DNA from: Notospermus geniculatus
Taxonomy: Eukaryota > Nemertea > Pilidiophora > Heteronemertea > Lineidae
NCBI GenBank assembly: GCA_002633025.1
Contig: NMRB01000601.1
Span: forward strand, 125,209-189,208
Direction: 5' to 3'
Length of the DNA stretch: 64,000 nt
The position numbers and the translations under genes are program-made. This document shows, piece after piece, positions 1 to 11,600 of this stretch (positions within the stretch are counted from its first letter, which is position 1; each line of letters begins with the position of its first letter). The notes under the pieces were generated by a model. The model searched no databases. It was given only the letters and a program-made list of their open reading frames with translations, and was not told the DNA's origin.

Positions 1-564
1 GTAAGCAAGAAAGTGGTAGATTTGAAAATGTTTCTTTGTTGTAATTTACTTGTTCACCTGGAAATGTGGGTGGAATGTAGCAGGGAGCTTTGCTTGTCAA
101 AAAAGGACTGCTTCATTTTTGAAACACTAGCTATTGAACCTGACCTTCTGCTGGAAGCCGATCGCTCGTGAGAAGGGACGTTTCCACGGACCACATCACG
201 AATGATAATGACATTATGACATTTATAAGAAACACAATACGTGTGAAATTAACCAGGTAGGGTTTACTCAATTATTGTAATTATTATCAGGCTGCCTGGG
301 GTGAATGTAGGTGTATGCACGACAAATACTCGTAGTATTTTTCGTTGCACTTACATTACATTAGGGATGGTATTAGCAAATTGTGTTGTTAGTTTTGGCA
401 GTGTTCAGTTGGTTTTGCCTGTAGCCTTTAATCAAGACATAGTAGGCTACATGTACGGTCTCGGTTGAATATAAAAAGACACCAAATCTCCAAAACCGCT
501 GGGGCTACAGAATTCACATTTTTATTTACAATAGAGAAATATGTTTGACTTAAAACATAAGTCA

Positions 565-665
565 AAGATGGGGATTTGGCCTAGTGGTTTAAGGCGTGTG
601 CCCCTGAGTGCTGGCGATTGATGCCATAGGCGAGGGTCCGTGGGTTCGATTCTGGTAGGAAGCAA
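565..665 (+). repeat. Class II tRNA-like sequence, probable SINE head or tRNA pseudogene
   Basis: The segment has an A-box-like TGGCCTAGTGGTTTAAGGCG and a B-box-like GTGGGTTCGATTC separated by an extended arm, as in leucine or serine tRNAs. The ends do not form a clean seven-base acceptor stem and the variable region is overlong. It therefore looks tRNA-derived rather than a working tRNA gene. Confidence 0.5.
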
Positions 666-844
666 TGTCTTTCACCTTTGAAACCCTATTTCTATTTCAC
701 ATTTTTGACTTAAAACAATGCTATTTGGATGACCTTTGAAGTGTAAGAACGCGGCAAAATGTCACTTTTAATTTTCAAGTTTTTCCAAATTTTCAAATCT
801 TTGTACTTTCGAATAAGACCCGAAACGCCAACGCGAACGCCAAT

Positions 845-997
845 ATAAAAATGGTGCCCGGAGTATAGGGCGGTAGAGCGAAATGTCACCCCGAGAAAGC
901 CATGTTGCCCGAGGCGCTAGCCGAGGGCAACATTCCTTTCGAGGGGTGACATTTCGCTCTACCGCCCGACACGACGGGCACCATTTTTTATATCGTA
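845..997. mobile_element. Palindromic miniature element
   Basis: Two arms of about 55 bases are near-perfect reverse complements, from ATAAAAATGGTGCCC to GGGCACCATTTTTTATAT. They share the inner stem GGGCGGTAGAGCGAAATG and enclose a short loop. The segment just before it (812-838) carries CGAAACGCCAACGCGAACG, an arm sequence also found in the S1 hairpins at 15.9 and 57.1 kb. Confidence 0.7.
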
Positions 998-1828
998 CCG
1001 AAAGTCATCAGAGAGTAGTTCTCGTGGCGTTTATCATCACTCAAATGATCCGCATTGCGCTGCACCACGCCTGATGTAATGTCGATGCGGACCTAGATGA
1101 ACGCACGACACTGGACCCACATCGGCGCCGTTCGCTTGCTCATTTCTTTGAAATTGTGAGCTAACGTGCGACAAGTTTGGGCTATTGTGTTCAGGAAAAT
1201 GTTAACAGTTACCCCATGCTGTTAATGATCACAAAAGCTGACAATATTGACTGGTATTTCGACGATTTTGATTGAAAAACCGCCGTGTCATTTGAAGCGA
1301 GAAACAAAATGGCGGACGTGGGGCCGTTTCGAAGCATTTTGCGGGAAAACATTCCAACCGGAAATATTTTCCGGGCGAACATGCCGAAATGTCCACCGGT
1401 CACGTGACCGCTCTCGGCCAATCACATTCACGGAAACTTACTTGAGGTACGATATTAGATTCTATCACACCTGGCCCATATGGATGTGCACCGATGGAGA
1501 AGTAAACGTACGGTATTTCTGCCGGTACGCCACGATGAACTACATGTAGTTACAAACGTCTCTATATATACCTTCTGCCAATAGTTCGCGAGGTCCAATT
1601 TTGCTCATGAAAGCAGCTTTCCGTAGGATAGAAGAGAGGGTGATGTTTCTTTAACAACTAGGTTATCTCTAGGGGTTTCTTTTTCCTTCAATACTACACA
1701 ACGACCGCCCCATGAAGTCTCTGAACTCACAACCACCTCTACGATTCGGCGGCGGTTCAAAAGAAGGCACTGTGAATGCAACCCATTTCAACATCATGCA
1801 TCAATATCGTGAATAAATGAACGTTTAC

Positions 1829-4800
1829 CCCAACGAATTTTGATTTAGCGCCGCTCAACCTTTGACACTGGGCATCAGGTCCCCAAAGCTGGCCGGGGGC
1901 TTTGGTTAACTCTGGTGGTATAGACGTTGCTGAATTCTTCAGGCAGTTCTTGCCTCTGCAAACACAGACAAGCGTTCTCAGGAATGGAAACGAATATTCT
2001 AATCTCACACAAGGAGAGTGCAAGTGAGTTGCTGATCGTTGTAACACTTTCCACTGGTAGAAGACACGTGTGTGCCGTGACATTCCAGAAGTCAACACAT
2101 TCTCAAATGTCACATCAACACAAAACAAAAGTCACTAGTTAACGTTAGTTAACATCAGATGGCTCCACTGTTGTGAATCACATTCAACATTTAGTCGGTG
2201 GTACGGTTATAAGGACATACTTACGCGTCATTCAACTTCTTGAGCTTGGCTCGCAATTGGTCGACAGAACATGGTGACCAGTTGAAAGTATTCTTGATGT
2301 TGTCTGCTGGGGTAGCACATTCGGCCGCCATAATGAACTTGTCATCTTTGCGACAGGTATTGAATTCGCCATCGTGGTTAAGTACACCGAGACTGAAAAA
2401 TGGTATCTCGTGACAATAAGTGAAGTTTTGTAAGCCTACGTGCCCTAATTTGGCAATGAGAGCAAAGCAAAAATTCAACCGTTGTTTTTCCGAAGCTTTG
2501 ATTGCGCAGACCTCGTCTCTTGAGTGTGGAAGCGAAGTAACATCATCACTTACTTATGGCCCATTTCGTGGGCACCTGTGGAGGCGCTCCTGTAACCGCC
2601 CTGGTCTTCAACGATGGAGGTGGGCCGCTCACCGCAGATGGTTCCACCGTTTGCCAGACCTAAATTCGACAAAACAGAGCATACAATGCGTGGCTAACGT
2701 GAAATCAGTATGCGAACTTGTCATTGTCCTCATGGATTCTGCACAATGATTAAAATCCTTTACCAAAACCGTTGACAACGCATGGATTTGCATTGAGGAC
2801 TTCTTTTCCGTGGACTTTCTTCGCTTGTAAATGTACACCTGGCGACCTTAGAGACGATACTAACTTATTTCTATAATACATGTAATTTCAACTCACCAAC
2901 TAAATTCGTTGATCCTGGATTTTGGTCGTAAAGATTGAAGCTGTGAACACAGAATGGTAAAATATCAGACATCTTTAGGTTTGAGATACAACTTCGGGAA
3001 ATATTCAGTGCAGACCGACTATCGACTACCTACCCTGTCATGAGCATGCCATGGTCATGCTGTGGCAACTCGCTGAGCTTCTTTGTCCGCCACTCGTCGA
3101 ATTCATAGAGTCCGTTGTAGGCCTTAAGCTTTCCCTCCGAAGCCTCCTTTGTAGTTATGGATGCCTCAGCTGACTGGATGCGAAAAAGTATGAACGATGT
3201 AATTCATCGTAACATGTTGATAAAATATCGAGAACAAAATAAAAACTCAAAAATAGGTTCGCAGCCGATTTTGTCAAATATATTTATGCATCTTGAAGCC
3301 TTCTTTCCGATGTTTCCCTGCTCTGTTTTGTCTTTTCTGCCTTGGCTCTATTGTTGTGTTACATGAATTTTAATACCGGTAATAAATGGCCCAAAAATCT
3401 GAAGGACACCATTTTCTGGCACCGAATACCCCGACTACATCGTGTCTGATCACAAGTTCAGGATGGTGCATATGACGTACACAATGCACACAACAGGCAT
3501 TCGTGAAGCCTACCCTCTGCACCCTGCACATACTTACATCGAAAAATATGTATCCCGTTAACTTAACGCAATAACTGAAGTCATCAGCCTTTATGTTACG
3601 GTAGAGAAGATCCAACTGCAATGCATATCAAATATTTTCATTAGACAATTTCACAGGAGTAGGCCTATAGATTTTTGCCTATTCACGCGACCATGTCCGG
3701 TCATGAACACCATAATGTCAGGACTAGAAGAAAATTATTTTTCCGGAAATGTACTTACACTTTGGGCCAAGTAGGCGTAATAGTACTTGGCCATCTCGGC
3801 ATCTTTGAACCTGCAGAATAAACAAACACTAAGAAAACAGGCCTACTAGCGGGGGGGGGGACAAACTAAAACATTGATGGTTCAAGCCTGATACGTTGCT
3901 TTTCCACTCCGTTATAGATTTTGAACATTTTTTTCACAGCTTCTCGTCGATATATCTAAAACCTAGGCCCTGAGAATTTGACCGTCTACGCTGATGTAAA
4001 AGGAAAGATTATTCCTAGGAAAATCTGTCCTGGAAGCAAAAAATTTCTATTTTACAGTTTTACATGTATTCTAATCTGACGAATAGTTTCTACATAGCCA
4101 TGGACCTTTTTCGTATGACATAGTAAAACTTATTTTCGTACTCACCGCTTAAACGCCACATAATCAGCAACAAGAAGAAGCTCTATCGTGTAGGGAGTAG
4201 CCTCGCGTTTGCTGACAACGACAGATTCGTCACGCATGCTCGCAACGGTACCGTTATCCCCACGCTTGCTGATGGTTCCGTTATCGCCACGCTCGCTGAT
4301 GGTGTCGTTATCGCCACGCTTGCTGACGACGCTTCGGATGACGGGACCTGAGATGGAAAAGGACCTCTGAGAATGAAAACTCATTGCATATCCTGCAGCC
4401 TTCTGTTCTGCGAGTAAGTCAAAGCTGAACTCCGAAATGTGGCTGCATCAAACTCAATGATACGTTGATTCAGCCGGTATGATTAGTTTTAGACCAAAAG
4501 TAAGAGATATTCTACCGTGGTCATAGACACCCTTCTCCATCCTCTTGGTGACCATCACGTGCTCGACACCGTTCTCGGCTGATCGCCTCCTTGAAGTTAT
4601 CGTGGGTTCGAGATGCGATTCATAATCACCCTCAATGATCATCCCGCGCTGAAATGGCGGTTTGTCAAACGTTTTTACAAAAATTGTTAAGGTTCCATCG
4701 TCTAAACTCTAAAAGGTTTCACCGACATCTGTACAACGACGAAACTGTAAATGTTCCAGCGACGTTTCTACAACTAAAACATAACGTTTTACCAAAAACT

Positions 4801-5850
4801 GTAATGGTTTCACTTTTCCGACAGCACTGCCATCGACAATGCTCGTGATACATGTGCGATAACTTACAAGGCTCCGTTCGTAGGCACCGCCTGCAGTTCG
4901 GACGCTTTTCACGAAGAACGACGCTCCGTTATCTCTGTCTTGATATGGTACCGCATCCTGTTAAGAGCAAATTACAAGTTGGAGGACAATTGTCAAAATA
5001 CTAGTAAGAGAGGTAAAGATACACCCCTTGCCTAAAAAAATTCAATAATAGTAACAATAAATGGAATGTTACCAATGTTCCTAGCTATAGCTCCTGTTTA
5101 GTTCATGTCCCTGAGTGGGTTGAAGCCAATGTAGCCATGTGATGGCAGGAATTCTTGGTAATATGGTAAAAAAGCAACAAAAAAATGAAATATCTCTGGA
5201 TGAACAAGGCATGCACAGGTCCTTACCAGAGCCTTTGTAGCCGTTGGTTCCAAACTCCCATCCCTTTTGACAGTGAATACAGGCGCATCAAGGTTCAGGT
5301 CGTCACGTCGTTTGAGCGATAGGGTCTTCAGATGGCTCCCTCGGCGGTGAAGTTGGATGGTCAACTCTTCGGGGTTGGCCTGATCATTTGACCCCAACTC
5401 ACGCACGGTGACCCGCTCTTCCCCTGACGAAGATAATAACTACCATTTCAGAGCGTGTAAATGTACAGTTTTGTCGGTGGTGTGGCTGCAGTAGCTTTTA
5501 TCATTTTAGAAACAGCGATACCAGATTCATTGAGGTCAGAATTCACCATCAGTTTTTTTCCAATCGTCAAAACAGGGATTTCTGAGAACTCGAAATTATA
5601 AAACTGTATCTGTTTGAGAGTGCCAAGATTTGCAGCAATGGCCCGTTGGCTCAGCTACAGCATAGAAGACCTACTAATAAATTTTATCATCGCCTACCCC
5701 CTCGGAATCCAATTCTGCTATAGTCGTCTGTGGAAGCTTTGAGTTCAAGACAGCATGGGGAAAGATAGGATGAAAAATTAGGCTGCACTCACCAAGGTGT
5801 CGACCAGAAACGGTCACTAGAAATATACAGAAGATGAACGCTTTCATCAT
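1829..5850 (-). CDS. Gene A: tandem paralogue of gene B, M12B metalloproteinase, 3' exons not found
   Basis: Twelve exons match gene B one for one with the same phases: 5850-5793, 5423-5227, 4957-4868, 4648-4516, 4347-4146, 3810-3759, 3615-3538, 3173-3034, 2940-2897, 2659-2554, 2392-2225, 1955-1829. They encode 465 codons without a stop. The signal peptide is nearly identical to gene B. The zinc motif is HEMGHNLGVLNHD (about residues 362-374) with Met-turn FIMAAE, so the catalytic residues are intact. Exon 5 carries a 9-residue RGD-containing repeat three times where gene B has one. Exon 12 (ADAMTS-like, ending KSKFVG) is followed by a GT donor. In gene B the next exon is only about 165 bases further; here 1.8 kb to the window edge shows no match to it or to any ShK exon. 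The gene may continue beyond the window, be truncated, or end by intron read-through (a stop follows at about 1757-1759). It is clearly a local duplicate of gene B. Confidence 0.85.
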
Positions 5851-5898
5851 TACTCGGGCGGTTCTCCTGGGAAGTGTAACGAAATCTGATGGGCAGGG

Positions 5899-5908
5899 GA
5901 TTTTTAAG
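5899..5908 (-). promoter_or_regulatory. Putative TATA-like element of gene A
   Basis: This is the same minus-strand CTTAAAAATC motif 49 bases upstream of the gene A ATG as in gene B. Similarity between the two loci continues upstream to about 6215 and 15880, so the promoter region was copied with the gene and both copies may share expression. Confidence 0.35.
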
Positions 5909-6727
5909 TCGTTTGGACAGAATCAGCTGCAGGCAACCTCGCCCACACGCTTGCGTATTCCAATTCCACTGGATATTCCCGCTGTAACTCGTCAGAGGGG
6001 AACGAGGTTTTACTTTGTAACGTTCCTCAGTCGATTTTTCCTTCCGTTCTTCAGTTTTATTAATAAAAGCAAAGCAAATGAGTAAATACAGTATTTGTCC
6101 GGTTTTTATTAATCTGTGGGCGTGTCCGTAGCGGATTGGTCGTTGATGAGCCAATATTGATCCTTTTCGGTGGCAAAGTGCCCTATATTTTTTTATGTTG
6201 CACTGATCGATGAGCAAGGGTGTCACGGGAGAAATCGATGTCACACCTACTACATGTATTCAAAATGTTTACCTCTGTAGAGTTTCATTGCCCATATCAA
6301 TTTTGCCGGAAGGGAAGATGGTAGAAGGCTTGAAAAGCACTTGAAACCCTTCACACATCGATCTTTATTTAAAAATCTGAGTGAGTGATTTACAGTGTAG
6401 GCCTAGGCCTACGTGTAAGACTGTTGTTGTTAAATTTATGGATTTGGTATAAGATCAGTACTTTTTATGGAATATCCACGGTGAATAAATGGTTAATCTA
6501 CCACCAGTAACCTTTGTAAAGTAGCGCTACCTTTCAGCCTATATTGTTCGGATACCCATCTTAAAGCTGGCCAGTGACTGGCTGATTTTGGTAGTCGTAA
6601 GGTATCACACCTTAACTTGCCTGTGATTGGTCGATTAAGGTATGACATCAAATTCGATTTCGGCGTGACCCCTATAAAGCTGCATTCCTCTCCACTCCGG
6701 TCACTCAGTAGCATATTAATATGATTC

Positions 6728-7103
6728 TGGTCTCACGTATTCCTCTGGTGCCTACAAGTAACTGTTCAAACGTTCATACTAGTGCAAACAATGAAATTAC
6801 ATGTAGTAATGATGGCGACAGGTGGGAAAACTCCGCGATCACTTCATCACTTCATGCAGAGTTAGAAGTGTCAGAATATTCGTTCGATGAGACACTTGAA
6901 AATCGCAGAAGAACTCGTGAATAATTGAAAGTAAACTTAATCACGTTAATTACTGGGCTGTTACAATATTGGTTTTATTTGGTGAATGTGGAGAGTTTCC
7001 GGGCCGTCCAGGTGTTCTTTTCACTCTCTTTGTGAACCTGTTGAAGATGGGTAATCATCCCTTTGGATTCATTTGAATTGGCCATTCTTCACAATCGATC
7101 TCC
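6728..7103. repeat. Dispersed repeat, copy 1
   Basis: This segment is closely similar to 16986-17308, with shared runs such as GGTGAATGTGGAGAGTTTCC and a common block around GAATATTCGTTCGATGAGAC. The two copies differ by small indels. No coding capacity is seen; it is a dispersed element of unknown class. Confidence 0.6.
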
Positions 7104-7288
7104 GCGATTCAGTGGTGCTTCAAATTAACCCGTCTGGCTTCCCACTCGAAATGGAGTCAGTGAGTCAGAATTTAACCAGTTGCAAAGTAAAGGCCCATTG
7201 ATGATGACGGCTCATTGGTGGGAAACCACTGTATTAGGTATTCATGTATCTCCGATACCGGACAAAATTCCATATTCTAAAATACATA

Positions 7289-7599
7289 AACTGTTAGAAA
7301 TAACAGGGGATTTTACTGAAAATCTGTGCAGCAGAGTCCCCAGGACCGAATCTGTAAAATTACAGACTTAAATAAATGTTAACAGAGACTTGACTGGAGG
7401 CTGACCAAATTATATTTTCATACTGCTCTCAAAGGCATCATAATGGGATGTCCAATGGAGTCCACCCAATAGGCCTACAGGAAAACATGAATCATACCAT
7501 ATGTAAATTTACAGAAAGTGCCGGGGACTCTGCTGCAGGCAATTTCTGTAAAATTACGACAAAATTACTATTGTAAAATTAATAATTTCTAACAGTGTA
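7289..7599. mobile_element. MITE with ACTGTTAGAAAT ends, copy 1
   Basis: The termini are inverted repeats near ACTGTTAGAAAT and ATTTCTAACAGTGT. Sub-terminal runs of TCTGTAAAATTAC are mirrored on both sides, and each flanks a GGGGACTCTGCTGC block. An inverted second copy is at 13886-14220. There is no ORF, as expected of a non-autonomous DNA element. Confidence 0.7.
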
Positions 7600-7693
7600 C
7601 ATGTACCTTAGTGCCCCGCGCCTTAGCTCTCGTGTTTCAAATGGATAATGCATTAGCCTCATTCTGAATGCAATGGGTTTTGGTTACGGACGG

Positions 7694-7852
7694 GTGTAAC
7701 CTTTTTGTGTGTTCCCCATCTTTGCGTGTTCCCTACAATTTTCTTGACGGAATTAGCTGCGACTTGACAATAGGGGACACAATAGCCAAACGTGTCGATC
7801 TATCTGCCAATAAGGGGAAACACTGACATACAGAAACACTGGCAGATGTTAC
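7694..7852. mobile_element. MITE family GGTGTAAC...GTTACACC, copy at 7.7 kb
   Basis: The ends read GGGTGTAACCTTTTTGTGTG and GGCAGATGTTACAC. The interior carries GTGTCGATCTATCTGCC, shared with copies at 8878-9058, 46186-46526 and 62157-62325. It is non-coding. Confidence 0.6.
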
Positions 7853-8059
7853 ACAGGTACCAAGAAGCCGCTCGCCAAATGACGTCCGCCATTTTGTTTC
7901 TCACTTCAATCGCTTCAAACATTCCGGGAGCCGTGCAAAGAATATCAGCGAGATGGATACTCAATGACCTACATGTATGTATCCGTCGAAGTCCCCGGCC
8001 CTGCTACCTTATTTTGACTCTTACTTGGAGCGGACATGTTAACGAAGGGTAGCGTCATC

Positions 8060-8204
8060 CCGGTGACGTTTTTCAGTGTGTCCATATTTCTGTGCGGCTC
8101 CCACTGTTTGGAACACACTGGGCTTATTGTCAAGTCGCGCCTTATTCCGTCAATCTATTGAATGTCACACTGCAACACGGGCTACACTGAAAAACGTTAC
8201 GCCG
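8060..8204. mobile_element. MITE family GGTGTAAC...GTTACACC, divergent copy
   Basis: The segment from CGGTGACGTTTTTCAGTGTG to CACTGAAAAACGTTACGCCG has matching inverted ends and the family words TTATTGTCAAGTCG and TTATTCCGTCA. It is more diverged inside than the other copies. Confidence 0.55.
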
Positions 8205-8240
8205 TACACGGAGGCCGGTGTAACGTTTGTCAGCATGGCA

Positions 8241-8437
8241 GGTGTAATGAAATCTAATGTTCCCGATACCAGATGTCCGCTTCTTTTGTTCAGGGGACAT
8301 CTTGTGACAGAAGTTTTCGTCTGTTAGTGTCCGGCCTATTGTACATGTAGCTGACTCTTATTCCGTCATAATCTTTTGTTGGGGGACATCTCATATCGGG
8401 GTACATGACATTCTACTTACATGTAGACCGGTGTGCC
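8241..8437. mobile_element. MITE family GGTGTNATAGAATCTAATG, degenerate copy
   Basis: The segment contains GGTGTAATGAAATCTAATG at its left and GGACATCTCATATCGGGG near its right. It is related to the cleaner copies at 12286-12450 and 44339-44504. The ends are eroded. Confidence 0.5.
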
Positions 8438-8581
8438 AGTGTGACATTACAATAGATTGACGGCTCAAGATACAAGAATTCATGGGATACAAACACCAGA
8501 CAGGCTTGTATACGTAGAGAAACGTACAGAAAAGAACATTGAAGAAAGTGTATTTTGTAAGGAACATTCTGTGATATGTTG

Positions 8582-8587
8582 TTTATT
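8582..8587 (-). terminator. Polyadenylation signal of gene B
   Basis: AATAAA on the minus strand begins 26 bases after the gene B stop codon (8614-8616). It is the only canonical signal seen close to the stop, which implies a very short 3' UTR. Confidence 0.6.
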
Positions 8588-8613
8588 TCATGTACATGTA
8601 CAACACTACGACA

Positions 8614-11600
8614 TTACGGTTTGACGGTACATGATTTACAGCAATTCATATTTATGTCATCGTCTTCACATTTTTTAAGGTCCCCGGCGATTGCTTGACT
8701 ACAAGTGGTTTTTGATCCATCTTCGAGCTTAAAGTCAGGCACGTCTTCGCATGGCTTAATGGGGACTCCGCGGCATGTCTTGCAGCATTTCTGAAATAAC
8801 GACACGAGTTTTACTACAGTAAGTTACAAAAATAATATGATTTTATTGTTAATTTTCCCAACGTGAACGGTGACGAGCCGGTGTAAAGTTTTTCAGTGTT
8901 TCCGTGTGTCAGTGTCCCCCATATTGTTCTGGAAACACTGGCAGATAGATCGACACGTTTCTCTGTGTGTCCTCCATTGTCGAGTCGTGGCTTATTCCGT
9001 CAGACAATAGCAGGGGAACACTCGCAGATGGGGAACGCTCAAAAACGTTACACCGGGATGAGGTAGAAAAACCAGTTCACCAAATGACTGCAGATTTAAA
9101 TTTCCCTTCCATCTACATTGATCAGCCTTGTCCTGATCTATCCTATATTTCAAGTTTCTCTGTCCATCACAACGAAAATTCCTGTCCCTAATCTGGATCC
9201 TTTGAAGAGAACCGTAGAATTTGCACCCTACCTTCCTATAGTGGGCGAAGTTGCAGTCATTAAAGTTACTGTCGCAATTGGCATCTTTGTCACCGTAGAG
9301 ACAATCTGCGGAAGAAACAAACATGGGGGAAATGAAAGGAAACTTCAAATCTGACAACTGATGTACAAAACTCGATTTGAAATAGGGTTTTTAGTCGTAC
9401 ACAATGATTTGCCACAGATTTGTAAAACTTACCAGGGTTGGAGTCATCTTTCAGGTCTGCACACGACTTGCAGCATTTGCCACGATTATCTTCCTCATAG
9501 CACTGGCCGGTTTTCTTAGCAATTAGTTGGGCGCAGAATTCACCATCTGCTCCAACCGGTTGTCTTGAGTCACCAAAGAGGCAATTCTCTAGTAAAGAAT
9601 TAAGTGCATCATGTAAAAGAGCGGTCTTAGGCATGGCACCAAGTTGCAGTCATTCTCAGATATTGGAAAATGTCTAAATTGGCCTACTAGTATCATCATT
9701 TCATATTAAGTTTTTCACTCGAGTTGTTAACCGAAGGACTAGCCAAAATGTCTAATTGGACTACCATCTTTCGTATTTACGCTCTTCACTCTAGTTCTTA
9801 ACCGAGGGACTACCCAAAAATTGCAAACGACGTTTCGCAAACGCACTCGCCGATACGAACCTGCTGCTTCAGGGGCGTTTTCGTCGTATACACAGTCAGC
9901 TTCGAAACACCACTGAAAAGACAAGTAACTCTGAATGTAAACAATGGCGAACACAGCAGGAATATTGCTCAGCTGGATTTGGCACAGCATATTGGGGTCG
10001 TGGCCGAATTCGTTGCGCCGCTGCTGATCAGATCACAGCGTCTATCAGAAGTGAGTATTTTGTGTAAATTGCTGTTAATTATTTCGAAACAAGCAATCCC
10101 CATACCTTTTTGTTGGCGCATGTCGTGCCCCTCAAAGCTCCTCCTACACTCTTTGAGACATTTGGATCAGTCGGGTCCGTGCAGTCAAGTTCTCTGCATA
10201 TGTTTTTGCCAGCATCACCCTGCAAGAACAATGAACTTCACTTTTTGAAGTCACTTCATGCACGACCACTGCAACAGTCAGCGACATTCGAGATTCAATC
10301 AAAAGAGGGCACTTTGATTTTTAGACGAATATGATTACGTTTTCAGCAACGATCAGCAAAAGCGCGCAAACAGTCGACGCTTACCCCAACGAATTTTGAT
10401 TTAGGATCGATGTCCCTGGCACACTGGGCATCAGGTCCCCAAACCTGGCCGGGGGGTTTGGTTAACTTTGGTGGTATAGACGTTGCTGAATTCTTCAGGC
10501 AGTTTTTATCCCTGCAAACACAGAAAATTTTTCTTATGAATGGAAGCAAATTGGTGGCTCTCTTCATGTAATGTTGCAAGGCGTTAGGCCTGCTTTCCAT
10601 TGGCGCGTTTCCGTAAGAAAGCATTATTTTATCCGCGCCGTGACAAACGAAGCGGAAACAAACAATGCTTTCGAGCGTTTCCGCGCACGGAAACGCGCCA
10701 ATGGAAAGCAGGCCTTCAAGCCGTGTTTACCTGACATCCGTTATCCGTTATGAGAGACGACGTTATCCGCCAAAGCATTGGCTCATGTACAGATCGAGAT
10801 GAAAAAACGTATCGCATAAACGGATAACGGATGTCACGTAAACACGGCCAGACTTTTCGCAACGTCGACGACGTTTGGCGATGGCTGAACTATTCTGCCC
10901 TCCAAATGAAGACTGCAGTAACTGCACTTACTGCGGTTTTGCGTTTTATGTCATATCTCCCTTGTTTTAGGTGGCAGCTCTGAATAATTTTGCAAGAAAG
11001 GAGAGCAGTATCTACTGATGTTATTACACACCTACATTGTCCACTTCACTGAATAGGAAAGGCTGCAGAGGCTGTACAAGGGAAGACTGCAATATGCAGA
11101 TACTGCAGTCTTCCATTGTAGGGCAGTATTGTTCGAGTAGGCTATAAACAATCACAATTGAAAAACTCCTCGCTAAACGCTGTCGTAGGCCGTTGTTGAA
11201 ACTCACGACTGACACTGATGTCATTATCTATTCGTCGGAGGTACGATTATTCGGCAAACTTACTGGTTATTCAACTTTCTTAGGTGGGTTCGGAATTGTT
11301 CGACAGAACATGGTGACCAGTTGAATGTATTCTTGATGTTCTCGGCTGATTTAGCACATTCGGCCGCCATAATGAACTTGTCATCTTTGTGACAATCATT
11401 ATTGTCGCCATCGTGGTCGGCGGCACCAAGACTGAAAAGGAAATCACGAAACTACAAGACGTTTTGTAACCTTACACGCTACCAAATATTTCATCCATTT
11501 TTTTCACTGCCGGTCCAACTCCTTTAATAGCGCATCATAAATTTTACCACTGACTTTGGAAACGAATCTTTTGCCAAATAGTAAAATCATAATGAATTTT

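Noticed and set aside
5789-6244. 151-codon frame on the minus strand
   Set aside because: It overlaps gene A exon 1 and its promoter in a different frame; the spliced gene explains the locus better.
8614-9588. Calling the ShK modules a venom toxin
   Set aside because: They are fused to a metalloproteinase, and ShK modules are common in non-toxic secreted enzymes; the sequence gives no evidence of venom use.
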